Origin: Rhodobiaceae bacterium
GTDB taxonomy: Bacteria > Pseudomonadota > Alphaproteobacteria > Rhizobiales > Tepidamorphaceae
Direction of reading: 5' to 3'
DNA length: 64,000 bases
Assembly (NCBI GenBank): GCA_020637985.1
Contig: JACKJK010000006.1
Span: 62,001 to 126,000 of the forward strand
The translations under genes were made by a program, and so were the position numbers. Shown in pieces: positions 1-9,977 of this stretch. Numbering within the stretch: the stretch's first letter is position 1; each line of letters begins with the position of its first letter. Below the pieces are notes generated by a model. The model was not told the origin of the DNA, made no database searches, and was given only the letters and a program-made list of their open reading frames with translations.

Positions 1-183
1 AACGTCTCACGAGCGTCTCCCGCCTGTCGGGCCGGATACGAACGTCCGGCGGTCGAGTTCCTGTCCCGCGCGCGGGAATCCGGCGCGTTTTGACAGCGTG
101 TCACGTGACAGTCAAGGATGGGAGAGCGCCGCGACGCCGGGGCATCCGGCAAACGCGACAGGCCGACGCAACAGGAAGCGGAA
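1..183. promoter_or_regulatory. Dyad-rich spacer downstream of the PraR-like gene
   Basis: No coding region is supported in this stretch. It holds three dyads: GCCGGA/TCCGGC at 31-50, the perfect palindrome CCCGCGCGCGGG at 65-76, and the perfect palindrome TGTCACGTGACA at 99-110 nested inside TTGAC/GTCAA arms (90-115). At the window edge the minus strand reads GGAG, six bases, then GTG at 8-10, which could be a gene start. In related Rhizobiales the gene that follows this regulator is metK, so this may be the metK leader; that is inference, since only three codons are visible. I do not recognise a known riboswitch. Confidence 0.3.
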
Positions 184-588
184 TCAATCGCCGGCTTCGG
201 CGGCGGCCTTGACCATGTCGATGATGCGGCGGCGCAGGTTGGCATCCTTGATGCGGAAGAAGGCGCGATTGAGCGTAACGCCGTCGGCGCTTGCCAGCAG
301 GGACGCATCGAACCCCGCCTGCGGCGGTTCCGCCATGCCGTGTCCGGCTGCATGCGAGGCACCCAGCCCCTCGTAGAAATAGGAGACCGGCACATCGAGA
401 ATGCGCGCGATCTCGAACAGCCGGCTGGCGCCGATCCGGTTCGAGCCCTTCTCGTATTTCTGCACCTGCTGGAAGGTCAGCCCGAGACGCTCGCCGAGTT
501 TTTCCTGACTCATCTCGACCAGCATCCGGCGCATGCGCACGCGGCTGCCGACATGGACGTCTACGGGATGGGGTTTCTTGTCGGACAT
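184..588 (-). CDS. praR: Cro/CI-family transcriptional regulator, PraR/PhrR-like
   Basis: A 134-residue DNA-binding regulator. One helix-turn-helix fills about residues 10-70: GSRVRMRRMLVEMSQEKLG, then FQQVQKYEKGSNRIGASRL with the recognition helix, closed by VPVSYFYEG. This block is typical of the alphaproteobacterial PraR/PhrR family, known from Azorhizobium and Sinorhizobium as regulators of symbiosis, quorum-sensing or acid-response genes. The C-terminal third shows no known domain. It lies downstream of lnt on the same strand, separated by a 203-bp spacer (589-791) that is AT-rich around 680-780, so it probably has its own promoter. The family assignment is strong; the name praR rests on motif and position, and its targets here are unknown. 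Confidence 0.8.
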   Translation of the reverse strand: MSDKKPHPVDVHVGSRVRMRRMLVEMSQEKLGERLGLTFQQVQKYEKGSNRIGASRLFEIARILDVPVSYFYEGLGASHAAGHGMAEPPQAGFDASLLASADGVTLNRAFFRIKDANLRRRIIDMVKAAAEAGD

Positions 589-791
589 ATCTATTCACAC
601 CTGCGATGACGGTGCACCTTGGCTCGTCGTCGTTGCCGGAGGGCAACCATCACGGCGCCTTCCCTTCTTGCATCACTATCGCCCAAACAAATTTACGCAT
701 CTTGTTCATGATACACCGGCGAATCGGTTAAATCCTTATCCTTTCGGTAACTTTTTCAATCAACCGCGCCGTGTAAAATTCCCGCCGCGTA

Positions 792-2408
792 CTACCGCCC
801 CGCCTGCCTCCAGACAAGGGCGCCAGCGAAGAAGAGCATTACCAGGACAAGCGCGGGAATGACGCCCAGGCGCGTGAACGGCGGGGGTGGCAAGGCACCG
901 GGGAGCACCGCGTCGATGACGTTGCGTTCATCGAGCGGAAGCGAGGCCAGGATACGGCCGCGCGAATCGATGACCGCGGAAATTCCGTTGTTGGCGGCGC
1001 GCACCATCGGCAGGCCTTCCTCCACCGCGCGCAGGCGCGCCTGCAGCAGGTGCTGGCGCGGACCCGGCGTGTCGCCGTACCAGGCGTCGTTGGTGACGTT
1101 GAGCAGCCAGACGGCGCGCGGCAGGGCGCGGTCGGCGACGCCGGGGAAGATCGCCTCGTAGCAGATCAGCGGCAGGAAGGCCGGCAACCCGGGCACCGAA
1201 AGCGGTGCGCGCGCACTGCCGGCATCGAATCCGCCCGGCATGTTGGTAAGCTGGCGAAAACCGATCGCCTCCAGCAGATCCTGCAACGGCAGGTATTCGC
1301 CGAAGGGCACGAGGTGGGTCTTGTCGTAGGCGGCAACGAGATTCGCACTAGTGTCGATGACGCCGATGGAATTGTAGCCGCGATAGCCGCGCGGGTGGCT
1401 GGCATCGGTCTCGTAGCGCTGAAGCCCGGAGATCAGCACCTTGCCGTCGGGAATGAGCGCGGCAAGCGCGGCCGCGGCTGCCGGTTCGTCTTGCAGGAAA
1501 AACGGAAACGCCGATTCCGGCCAGATCACCGCATCGAAATCGGCGAAGCCGCTGGACTGCGGCGAGGTCGCGACGTCGCTCAGCGTCAGCAGCGCCGACA
1601 GGGTTTCGCTGGCCTTGGCGGAATCGAACTTCTGCTCCTGCGGGATGCTCGGCTGGACGACGCGGATGCGCTTCGCGGTTGCCGGCGGTTCGGGAATCGA
1701 CAGGCGGTAGGCGCCATAGGCGGAACCCAGCGCGAGGATCAGCACGGCCAGCGCGGGAACGAGCAACCGGCCCCTGGCGTTGGCCGCGTCCTGAAGCCCG
1801 AAGGCGGCCGGGGCGGCGAAGACGAAGGCCGCGATGGCCGTCATCCCGTGCAGGCCGACCAGCGCGCCGAGCTGCAGGGTGACGGTGGTTTGCGCCAGAG
1901 CATAGCCGAACGCATTCCATGGGAACCCCGTCAGCGCGTAGCCGCGCAGGATCTCGGCTGCGGCTAGGCCTGCCGCGAAGGCGAAGACGCGCAGCGGCCC
2001 GGGACGCCACAGCGCCCGCGCCGCCGCAGCGCCGAGGGCATGGAAGAGCGCAAGTCCGGCGGGCATCAGCATGACGGCGAAGGGCATCAGCCAGCCGAAG
2101 GTCTTCGCGTCGACAAGAAAGGCGCCGCCGACCCACCACAGTCCGGCGAGGAAATAGCCGAACCCGAAGCACCAGCCGACGGCGGCGGAAGAGAGCAGTT
2201 CCTGCCGGCGTTTGTTCGGGCCGCTGGCGACCGACCCGTCGATGAGCCAGACGAAGACCGGAAAGGTCAGGAACAGGACGGGAAACAGCCCGAAGGGAGG
2301 CATCGCCAGCGACGACAGCGCGCCGGCCAGAATCGCAAGCACGGCGCGGCGCCAGCCCCATTGCAGCATCACACCCTGGGCAACGGCCTGCAGCATTGCA
2401 TTCCTCAT
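792..2408 (-). CDS. lnt: Apolipoprotein N-acyltransferase
   Basis: Inner-membrane enzyme that adds the third acyl chain to the N-terminal cysteine of lipoproteins, the last step of lipoprotein maturation. The 538 residues follow the family plan: about six hydrophobic segments in residues 20-235, a periplasmic nitrilase-like domain (about 245-495) and a final membrane helix (about 510-532). The catalytic triad is visible as Glu in WPESAFPFF (about 298), Lys in YDKTHLVPFGEYLP (about 363) and Cys in LICYEAIFPG (about 416). It is the last gene of the phoH-ybeY-corC-lnt run, the same order as ybeZ-ybeY-ybeX-lnt in E. coli. Confidence 0.97.
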   Translation of the reverse strand: MRNAMLQAVAQGVMLQWGWRRAVLAILAGALSSLAMPPFGLFPVLFLTFPVFVWLIDGSVASGPNKRRQELLSSAAVGWCFGFGYFLAGLWWVGGAFLVDAKTFGWLMPFAVMLMPAGLALFHALGAAAARALWRPGPLRVFAFAAGLAAAEILRGYALTGFPWNAFGYALAQTTVTLQLGALVGLHGMTAIAAFVFAAPAAFGLQDAANARGRLLVPALAVLILALGSAYGAYRLSIPEPPATAKRIRVVQPSIPQEQKFDSAKASETLSALLTLSDVATSPQSSGFADFDAVIWPESAFPFFLQDEPAAAAALAALIPDGKVLISGLQRYETDASHPRGYRGYNSIGVIDTSANLVAAYDKTHLVPFGEYLPLQDLLEAIGFRQLTNMPGGFDAGSARAPLSVPGLPAFLPLICYEAIFPGVADRALPRAVWLLNVTNDAWYGDTPGPRQHLLQARLRAVEEGLPMVRAANNGISAVIDSRGRILASLPLDERNVIDAVLPGALPPPPFTRLGVIPALVLVMLFFAGALVWRQAGR

Positions 2409-2447
2409 CCCTGCCGGCAGTGCGTATCGGCAAAAGCCGGTGCGCGC

Positions 2448-3512
2448 CTATTCGGCGGCTACGTTGTCCTGATGGCGGGGCCGGCGTCCAGAGGGCGTAT
2501 TGCGCCGGCGGATGCGGACCCGCTTGATGCGGCGCGGATCGGCATCGAGAACCTCGATCTCGTAGCCGCCGGGAATGTTCACCAGTTCGCCGCGCACGGG
2601 CACGCGGCCGAGATGCGAAAAGACGAGCCCGCCGAGCGTGTCGACATCCTCGAGCACGTCCTCGGAAAGTTCGAGACCGTTGCCGAGCGCCGCCTGCAAC
2701 TCGTCGATCGGCATGCGCGCATCGGCGATGAACACGTCCTCGCCGGCCGGCGCCACCATCGGGCCGGTGGTCTCGTCGTGTTCGTCCTCGATGTCGCCGA
2801 CGATCTCCTCGACGAGATCCTCGATCGTCGCCAGGCCGTCGGTGCCGCCGTATTCGTCGACGATGATGGCCATGTGCAGGCGCGTCGCCTGCATCTTGGC
2901 CAACAGGTCGCCGGCCGGCATCGAGGGCGGGACATAGAGCACATCGCGGGTCAGCTTGGCCTGGGCGAGGGTCTTGGTGAGATCGACCTTGCCGAGGTCC
3001 AGATCCTGCGCGGATTGCGCGTCGGCCTTCTTGCTCCTGCGGCGAATCGACGCAGCCTTCGTCATGAAGGCCAGCAAATCCTTGATGTGAACGAAGCCGA
3101 CCGGGTCATCGAGGGATTCGCGCACGACCGGCAGACGCGAATGCCCGGCCTTCTGGAACTCCTGCAGCACGTCGCGCAGGCGCGTGTTCAGATCGACCGA
3201 AACGATATCCGCGCGCGGCACCATGACGTCGTCGGCGCGCAGATGGCGCAACTCGAGGACATTGCGCAGCATGAGCCGCTCTTCGGCCGACAGGTGATCC
3301 TGGCCGGTGACATCCGCCTCGAGGGCATCGCTGATGGACGCGCGCACATCCTCGCTGCCGCCGAGTCCGAAAATCTCCTTCAGCCAGTCGACGATGAAGC
3401 GCCGGCGGCGTGGAGAGTAGACGACGGGAAGATTGGCGGACGATTGCCGCGATGGCTCGGAACCGGCGGCATCCACGCCCGGCGATCCCCCGGTCTTGTC
3501 AGTGCTTGTCAT
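2448..3512 (-). CDS. corC: CorC/HlyC-type CBS-domain protein (YbeX-like)
   Basis: Soluble protein of the HlyC/CorC family, associated in other bacteria with magnesium/cobalt efflux and, as YbeX, with ribosome maturation. Two CBS motifs are visible: [17 protein letters not shown] through [12 protein letters not shown], and [20 protein letters not shown] through [19 protein letters not shown]-terminal transporter-associated (CorC_HlyC) domain of about 80 residues follows. No N-terminal DUF21 membrane domain is present, so it is the short YbeX-type form. I chose the ATG at 3512 (MTSTDKTGG, 354 residues); a GTG at 3584 would add 24 poorly conserved-looking residues. It lies between ybeY and lnt and is likely co-transcribed with both. 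Confidence 0.93.
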   Translation of the reverse strand: MTSTDKTGGSPGVDAAGSEPSRQSSANLPVVYSPRRRRFIVDWLKEIFGLGGSEDVRASISDALEADVTGQDHLSAEERLMLRNVLELRHLRADDVMVPRADIVSVDLNTRLRDVLQEFQKAGHSRLPVVRESLDDPVGFVHIKDLLAFMTKAASIRRRSKKADAQSAQDLDLGKVDLTKTLAQAKLTRDVLYVPPSMPAGDLLAKMQATRLHMAIIVDEYGGTDGLATIEDLVEEIVGDIEDEHDETTGPMVAPAGEDVFIADARMPIDELQAALGNGLELSEDVLEDVDTLGGLVFSHLGRVPVRGELVNIPGGYEIEVLDADPRRIKRVRIRRRNTPSGRRPRHQDNVAAE

Positions 3513-3601
3513 CACCCTCAGAGCTGTTGAATGCGGCCCGGCCGATCCGGCTGGCAGCGTGGATCGCGCCAGCCACGGCCGCACGAATTCCGCTGTCGAT
3601 C

Positions 3602-4069
3602 CTACCCATGGGCATGCGGTTCGTCCCCATATGGGTCTGCGATCCCCAGTCCTGCAAGGATGCGCCGTTCCAGCGTCTCCATGGCGATCGCCTGTTCATC
3701 GGTCTCGTGATCATAGCCGCAAAGGTGCAAGATTCCATGAACGAGCAAGTGCAGCGCATGCGCGTGCACCTGCTTGTCCTGTTCGGCGGCCTCGCGCCCC
3801 AGCGTTTCGCGCGCCAGCGCCACGTCGCCGAGAAAGCCCGGTTCGCCGGCGGGAAACGACAGCACGTTTGTCGCCTTGTCCTTGCCGCGGAACCGGGCGT
3901 TGAGCGACCGCACGAAGGCATCGTCGCCGAGCGCCAGAGATACTTCTCCGCATGCACCGGTCTGCGCATGAACGGCGGCGGCGACGGCATCGATATCGCC
4001 GGCCTGCAGGACGCCGGTCCAGTCGCCGCCCGTTTCGACGGCCTCGATGGTCAAGATGTCGGCGGGCAT
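3602..4069 (-). CDS. ybeY: Endoribonuclease YbeY (rRNA maturation factor)
   Basis: Single-strand-specific metallo-endoribonuclease acting in 16S rRNA 3'-end maturation and ribosome quality control. The 155-residue product carries the UPF0054 zinc motif HGILHLCGYDHETDEQA near the C-terminus, with three histidines binding the metal. It starts two bases after the phoH stop codon, so the two are almost certainly translated from one mRNA; corC follows after about 90 bp. Length and context are standard for alphaproteobacteria. Confidence 0.97.
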   Translation of the reverse strand: MPADILTIEAVETGGDWTGVLQAGDIDAVAAAVHAQTGACGEVSLALGDDAFVRSLNARFRGKDKATNVLSFPAGEPGFLGDVALARETLGREAAEQDKQVHAHALHLLVHGILHLCGYDHETDEQAIAMETLERRILAGLGIADPYGDEPHAHG

Positions 4070-4071
4070 GG

Positions 4072-5040
4072 TCAGCGGCCGCGCTTTTCCGCATCGCGCC
4101 TGTCGTAGGCATCGACGATGCGCTGGACGAGCGGGTGGCGCACGACGTCGTGTGCTCCGAACCGGGTCTCGCCGACGCCTTCCACGCCCTTGAGAAGTGC
4201 GAGTGCTTCCGGCAGGCCGGACTTCTGGCCATCGGGCAGGTCGATCTGGCTGGGATCGCCTGTGACGATCATCCTGGAGCCTTCACCAAGGCGGGTGAGG
4301 AACATCTTCATCTGCATCGCCGAGCAATTCTGCGCCTCGTCCAGGATCACCGCTGCGTGGGCGAGCGTGCGCCCGCGCATGAAGGCGAGCGGCGCGATCT
4401 CGATGACGTTGCTGGCGATGCCGCGCTCGACCTTCTCCGGCGCCATGACGTCGTAGAGCGCGTCGTAGAGGGGGCGCAGGTAGGGATCGACCTTTTCCTT
4501 CATGTCGCCGGGAAGGAAGCCGAGCCTCTCGCCGGCCTCGACGGCCGGGCGCGACAGGATCACGCGGTCAACAGCGCCACGCTCAAGCATGGCGGCGGCA
4601 TGAGCGACCGCGAGGTAGGTCTTGCCGGTTCCCGCCGGGCCGACGCCGAACACCAGATCGCAGGTTTCAAGCTGGCGGATGTAGGCGTCCTGATTCGCCG
4701 AACGCGCGGTCACGGTGCGCCGGCGCGTCGAGATCTGCGCCAGGCCGGCAAGGCCGGGGAGCGGCTTCTGGTCATTGCCGGCGCGCGACGCCACGCGGAT
4801 CGCGCCGTCGACATCGGCAAGTGCCACCTGCTCTCCCTTGCGCAGGCGGGCATAGAGGGATTCCAGCACGTCGGCGGCATTTGCGAGGGCTTCGGCTCCG
4901 CCACTCAGCGAAACGTGGTTGCCACGCGCGCTCGCCTCGACGCCGAGCTTCTGCTCGATCAGGGCGAGATGCTCGTCGAACTGGCCGAAGAGGGCGCTGG
5001 CCAGCCTGTTGTCCTCGAACGTCAGCGTGCGTTCCACCAT
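4072..5040 (-). CDS. phoH: PhoH-family ATPase (YbeZ)
   Basis: Cytoplasmic P-loop ATPase of the PhoH/YbeZ family, thought to work with YbeY in RNA processing. The 322-residue protein has an N-terminal KH-like region and the Walker A loop GPAGTGKTYLAVA (about residue 135), followed by Walker B AVILDEAQN and the sensor segment SRMIVTGDPSQIDLP. It lies nine bases after miaB and two bases before ybeY in a miaB-phoH-ybeY-corC-lnt operon. The name PhoH is historical; a link to phosphate regulation is not implied by this context. Confidence 0.95.
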   Translation of the reverse strand: MVERTLTFEDNRLASALFGQFDEHLALIEQKLGVEASARGNHVSLSGGAEALANAADVLESLYARLRKGEQVALADVDGAIRVASRAGNDQKPLPGLAGLAQISTRRRTVTARSANQDAYIRQLETCDLVFGVGPAGTGKTYLAVAHAAAMLERGAVDRVILSRPAVEAGERLGFLPGDMKEKVDPYLRPLYDALYDVMAPEKVERGIASNVIEIAPLAFMRGRTLAHAAVILDEAQNCSAMQMKMFLTRLGEGSRMIVTGDPSQIDLPDGQKSGLPEALALLKGVEGVGETRFGAHDVVRHPLVQRIVDAYDRRDAEKRGR

Positions 5041-5049
5041 GAGAGGCCC

Positions 5050-6456
<1,407 letters not shown>

Positions 6457-6542
6457 CGGGGGCTTCGGAGCGCGTCCTTGCGGAAATGCGCCTCATAGCG
6501 GTTTTCAGCCGGATTGAGAAGAACCGTTCCGCGCGCCGGCGA

Positions 6543-7382
6543 TCACGTCTGTGGCGCCTGTTCGTCTTCGGACGTGACCGGCGTCAGGCTCGTCTGCGCC
6601 GGGTGGGCGTGCATGGCCGTCAGGAACAGGCCGGTGACGGCGCGTTCGGCCTCGGCGGTCGCCTGCTTGCGGCCGGTCTCATGGTCGATGACATGGGGTT
6701 CGCCGTAGGCGACGGTGACGTCGACCGGCCCGGCCTTGAGCAAGGCCCACAGGTGCGGCCCGAGGTCGAGGTCGCCGCACCAGGCAACCAGGGGGCGGTG
6801 CTGATAGCCGAGCGGCAGCCCGTTGATGCGGGTATAGGCGATCGCCATCGGCTGCAACATGACCACCTCGTCCGGCGCGGCCAGCGCCTCGGCGGCACCG
6901 ACAAGCGCCGAGCGGAAGGGCCGCAGCCGGTTGCCATCACCGGTGGTGCCCTCGGCGAACAGAACCATGCAATCGCCGTCGCTGAGCCGGCCGGCGATGT
7001 GGTTGGCGGTGCGGGCGGTCTGTGTGCGCCGCTCGCGCGTCACAAAGACGCTGCGCTGGAGGCGCGCCAGCCAGCCGATCACGTGCCATGTCGCCACCTC
7101 GCTCTTGGCAATGAAAGACACCGGCGCCGTTGCCGAGATGACCGATATGTCCAGCCAGGAGATGTGGTTGGAGACGACAAGGAGGGGTCGCTGCGGCGAG
7201 GGCGTACCGATGACCTTGATGCGCACGCCCATGACCCGGCAAACGAAGCGGTGATAAATCACCGGCAGCCATCGCGATCCGGGCAGCCGCAGGCCGAGCA
7301 GCAAAGCCTGGAGCAGCATCATCGGCGGGGTCGCGAGGCCGACGACCGCAAGGGTGAAGATGGCGCGTGCCGTCGCGATCAC
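6543..7382 (-). CDS. olsA: Lysophospholipid acyltransferase family protein, OlsA/PlsC type
   Basis: Membrane-associated acyltransferase of 279 residues. The catalytic motif is NHISWLDI (NHx4D) near residue 72, followed by the acyl-acceptor motif FAEGTTGDGNRLRPFR; an N-terminal hydrophobic stretch (about 5-30) anchors it. In Sinorhizobium meliloti the gene in this neighbourhood is, as I recall, olsA, which acylates lyso-ornithine lipid; the partner N-acyltransferase olsB is also in this window at 20880-21920. A general 1-acylglycerol-3-phosphate acyltransferase is the alternative. The start is a GTG overlapping the rimI stop (GTGA), implying coupled translation. Confidence 0.8.
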   Translation of the reverse strand: MIATARAIFTLAVVGLATPPMMLLQALLLGLRLPGSRWLPVIYHRFVCRVMGVRIKVIGTPSPQRPLLVVSNHISWLDISVISATAPVSFIAKSEVATWHVIGWLARLQRSVFVTRERRTQTARTANHIAGRLSDGDCMVLFAEGTTGDGNRLRPFRSALVGAAEALAAPDEVVMLQPMAIAYTRINGLPLGYQHRPLVAWCGDLDLGPHLWALLKAGPVDVTVAYGEPHVIDHETGRKQATAEAERAVTGLFLTAMHAHPAQTSLTPVTSEDEQAPQT

Positions 7383-7888
7383 AGATCGGGCTCCATGTTC
7401 CGGGGAGGCATCATGTCATTGAGGCTCGCAGCAAGCATCAGGGCATCGACGGAATCACCGCTGCGCGCATAGTAGCCCTTGCGGCGGCCGATTTCGCGAA
7501 ATCCGTGCGCGGCATAGAGCGCGCGCGCCGGGGCGTTGTCGTCCGCCACCTCAAGAAAGCAGGTCCGCGCGCCCTTCGCGCGCACCGCGCGAAGCGCCGC
7601 CGACAGGAGCCGGCCCGCGATGCCGCGCCGCCTGCGCGGCGGATCGACCGCAATCATCAGGACCTCGGCCTCGCCGGCCGCGACCGCGAGGGCGATGAAG
7701 CCGTCGATGCGGCTCGCGGTTTCGTGCACAAGGCAGGCGACCGCCGGCTGCGCGAGCTGCGCCGACCACGCGGCAACCGACCACGCGGGCGCATCGGAAC
7801 GCGCATGCAGGGCGGCGATCTCCGCCGCCCGTAGGGTTGCGGCAATCGCGATCGATCCGGTTTCAGCGGGCGCGGGCGATGGCGACAT
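7379..7888 (-). CDS. rimI: Ribosomal-protein-S18-alanine N-acetyltransferase
   Basis: GNAT-fold enzyme of 169 residues expected to acetylate the N-terminus of ribosomal protein S18. The acetyl-CoA loop is seen in IAVDPPRRRRGIAGRLL, followed by FLEVADDNAPARALYAAHGF and GRRKGYYA, the usual RimI ending. I chose the ATG at 7888 (MSPSPAPAE); the upstream open frame is only an out-of-frame reading of tsaB. The start lies 26 bp inside tsaB and the stop overlaps the GTG of the acyltransferase by 4 bp, so tsaB-rimI-olsA form one translationally coupled unit. Confidence 0.92.
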   Translation of the reverse strand: MSPSPAPAETGSIAIAATLRAAEIAALHARSDAPAWSVAAWSAQLAQPAVACLVHETASRIDGFIALAVAAGEAEVLMIAVDPPRRRRGIAGRLLSAALRAVRAKGARTCFLEVADDNAPARALYAAHGFREIGRRKGYYARSGDSVDALMLAASLNDMMPPRNMEPDL

Positions 7889-8522
7889 GGTGCTGCAGCT
7901 TGGCATCTGGCTTGCGCAGGTAGAGCGGGCGCGGCGGCGCATCGGCGGGATCGCGGCGCGCACCGACGCGGGCCACGGCGCGCGGATCGAGCGGCAGCAC
8001 CTGCGGCGCCACATCGACGCCAAGCAGCATGGCGGCCGAACCGACAATGCGGGCGCCCGTCGGAACGAAGCCGGCGGCCTCGGCAACGGCTACCGCGCAC
8101 GGTGGAAAGACCGGTTCGCCTGCGGCGTCGAAGGCCTGGGCGTAGATTTCGTCGCGTTTCGCATCAAGTGCGATCATCAGCGGGCCATCGCTCGCGGCGG
8201 CTTCGCGGATCGCCTCGAACACCGTTACGGCGACAGCTGGAATGGAGAGCGCCAATGCCAGCCCGCGCGCCGCGGCGACACCGACGCGCAGCCCGGTGAA
8301 GGATCCCGGCCCGACGACGACGGCAACCCGGTCGAGGCTTGCCGGCGCGGCGGCGGCCCCGGAGAAAAGCCGGTCGATCATCGGCATCAGCGCTTCGGCG
8401 TGGCCGCGCTGCATCGGCTCGACGATGTGGCCGAGCACGCTCTCCTGCGCCCCGCCTTGCGAAAAGTCGGCAAGGGCGACGGAACAGGCCAGTCCGGTGG
8501 TGTCGATGGCAAGCACGCGCAT
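7863..8522 (-). CDS. tsaB: tRNA threonylcarbamoyladenosine biosynthesis protein TsaB
   Basis: Partner of TsaD in making t6A37 in ANN-decoding tRNAs. The ASKHA-fold N-terminus MRVLAIDTTGLACSVAL and the motif VVVGPGSFTGLRVGVAAARG identify it. I start it at the ATG at 8522, giving 219 residues; an ATG at 8591 is open but would add 23 residues encoded by a palindromic repeat (8531-8633), so it is unlikely to be real. rimI begins inside its 3' end. The 191-bp gap to nfuA holds that repeat. Confidence 0.93.
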   Translation of the reverse strand: MRVLAIDTTGLACSVALADFSQGGAQESVLGHIVEPMQRGHAEALMPMIDRLFSGAAAAPASLDRVAVVVGPGSFTGLRVGVAAARGLALALSIPAVAVTVFEAIREAAASDGPLMIALDAKRDEIYAQAFDAAGEPVFPPCAVAVAEAAGFVPTGARIVGSAAMLLGVDVAPQVLPLDPRAVARVGARRDPADAPPRPLYLRKPDAKLQHHVAIARAR

Positions 8523-8530
8523 GAGCGCTT

Positions 8531-8633
8531 GAGCGGTTTGCGTCTGACGTGAATTGTGCAAACTGCTCCAGCCTTTGTCTTGGAACGCCATTTATCCGAA
8601 AACCGTTTCACACTTTTCGGAAAGCGCTCTAGG
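8531..8633. repeat. Composite palindromic repeat, CTAG-bounded family
   Basis: Two stem-loops lie head to tail between nfuA and tsaB. The first (8531-8568) pairs GAGCGGTTTGC with GCAAACTGCTC. The second, read on the minus strand from the CTAG at 8629-8632, has arms GAGCGC and TCCGAAAA pairing with TTTTCGGA and GCGTTC. The end AAAGCGCTCTAGG (8621-8633) recurs exactly at 53246-53258 beside hisB. The two-hairpin layout matches the copies at 20867-20978 and 57021-57140. Elements of this style are common in Rhizobiales intergenic regions. It spans the probable tsaB 5' region. Confidence 0.75.
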
Positions 8634-8713
8634 TAGACGGTCTCGCGGGCGGCGGCAATCCGCGCAGCGGCAATCGTTGCGTCTGCTGCAACTGGCTGAT
8701 ACGCGAGGGCGCG

Positions 8714-9271
8714 TCAGACCGGGCGCACTTCCTGCACGTCGGGCAGGAAATGGCGTAGCAGGTTCTGGATGCCGTTCTTCAGCGTCGCGGTGGAACTGGG
8801 GCAGCCGGCGCAGGCGCCGCGCATGTGCAGGTAAACCACGCCGTCACGGAAACCGCGGAAGGTTATATCGCCGCCATCGTGGGCGACGGCGGGCCGCACC
8901 CGGGTTTCCAGCAGTTCCTTGATCGTTTCCACGGTGCCGGCGTCGGCTGCGTCGAAGAATTCCTCGTCCGCCGCCATCTCCGGCTGATCGCCGACGATCA
9001 GCGGCACGCCGGACATGAAGTGCTCCATGATGACGCCAAGCACCGCCGGCTTGATGTGCTGCCAGTCGACATCGCCCTTGGTGACGGCGATGAAGTCCGA
9101 CCCGTAGAAGACGCCGGTGACCCCGTCGACGGCGAAGAGCGCCTGCGCCAGCGGCGACACCTCGGCGTCAGTGTCGGAACGCATCTCCAGCGTGTCGCCG
9201 GGCAGCACCGGGCGGCCGGGCAGGAACTTGAGCGTCGCGGGGTTCGGCGTGGTCTCGGTCTGGATGAACAT
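8714..9271 (-). CDS. nfuA: NifU/Nfu-family Fe-S scaffold protein
   Basis: Fe-S cluster carrier of 185 residues. The N-terminal Nfu_N domain starts MFIQTETTPNPATLKFLPG and contains GVTGVFYGSDFIAVTKG; the C-terminal NifU domain carries the cluster-binding CxxC in MRGACAGCPSSTATLKNG and DGGDITFRGF. This two-domain form is the usual alphaproteobacterial and mitochondrial-type NFU, which passes 4Fe-4S clusters to client proteins such as radical-SAM enzymes. It is flanked by uspA upstream (144-bp gap) and a repeat plus tsaB downstream. Confidence 0.95.
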   Translation of the reverse strand: MFIQTETTPNPATLKFLPGRPVLPGDTLEMRSDTDAEVSPLAQALFAVDGVTGVFYGSDFIAVTKGDVDWQHIKPAVLGVIMEHFMSGVPLIVGDQPEMAADEEFFDAADAGTVETIKELLETRVRPAVAHDGGDITFRGFRDGVVYLHMRGACAGCPSSTATLKNGIQNLLRHFLPDVQEVRPV

Positions 9272-9416
9272 CTGCAGCAGCCTGTCTCGAGCCGGTGCGG
9301 CAACCCTTGCGCCTTAAAGCGCGGGTCATGCCGGGTTTAGAATGTTTCCAAGATTTAGTCCGCTGCGGAGCGCGGTCAAGCGCTAATCGCCCGCCAACCG
9401 GCGTGGCCGCAGGATT

Positions 9417-9932
9417 TCACGACAGGGCGGAAATGTCCTCGTCCGACAGGTTGCCGGGCACGATCGTGATCGGCACCGGGAAATCCGCCGAACCGCGCGC
9501 GGCGATTTCTGTCACGAGGGGGCCGGGGCCTTCCGAGCCGGTGCCCGCGGCAAGGACGAGGATGGCGATGTCCTTGTCTTCCTCGATGAGCTTGCGCACC
9601 TGCTCGGCGCGGCCGCCTTCGCGAATCACCGCTTCCGGCTCGATGCCGACGGTTTCGCGCAGCTGTTCGGCATAATCGCCGAGCACGCTGCGCGCCTCGT
9701 GTTCGGCTTCCGCGCGCATGATCGTCTCGACGCCGATCCAGTGCTGGAACTCGGACGGATTGATGACATAGAGCATCGTCAGCTTGCCGCCGGTGCGCTC
9801 GGCGCGGCGGCTGGCATAGTAGACCGCGCGCTCGCATTCCGGCGTGTCGTCGATCACCACGAGGAATTTCCGCGTGTGACCCTCTTCCCGGCTCTGGCGT
9901 CTGAATGTCGTCATCACGGGTGATGCTGCCAA
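9417..9932 (-). CDS. Universal stress protein UspA family
   Basis: Single-domain universal stress protein of 171 residues. The core reads RKFLVVIDDTPECERAVYYA at the first strand and ends with the nucleotide-loop-like DFPVPITIVPGNLSDEDI; the usual GxGxxG(S/N) ATP motif is weak (AAGTGSEGPGP). The function of family members is poorly defined. The TTG at 9932 has a good ribosome site (GAAGGG eight bases upstream); the ATG at 9914 (MTTFRRQS) has none visible, so the longer form is given with some doubt. It is located between trpS and nfuA as in other Rhizobiales. Confidence 0.88.
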   Translation of the reverse strand: MAASPVMTTFRRQSREEGHTRKFLVVIDDTPECERAVYYASRRAERTGGKLTMLYVINPSEFQHWIGVETIMRAEAEHEARSVLGDYAEQLRETVGIEPEAVIREGGRAEQVRKLIEEDKDIAILVLAAGTGSEGPGPLVTEIAARGSADFPVPITIVPGNLSDEDISALS

Positions 9933-9977
9933 AGCGCGAGCCCTTCAACAAGCGGACATTTTCGCGCGCCGCCAGAG

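Noticed and set aside
8523..8591. An N-terminal extension of TsaB to the ATG at 8591
   Set aside because: The added residues are encoded by the palindromic repeat and the conserved TsaB start MRVLAIDTTG lies at 8522.
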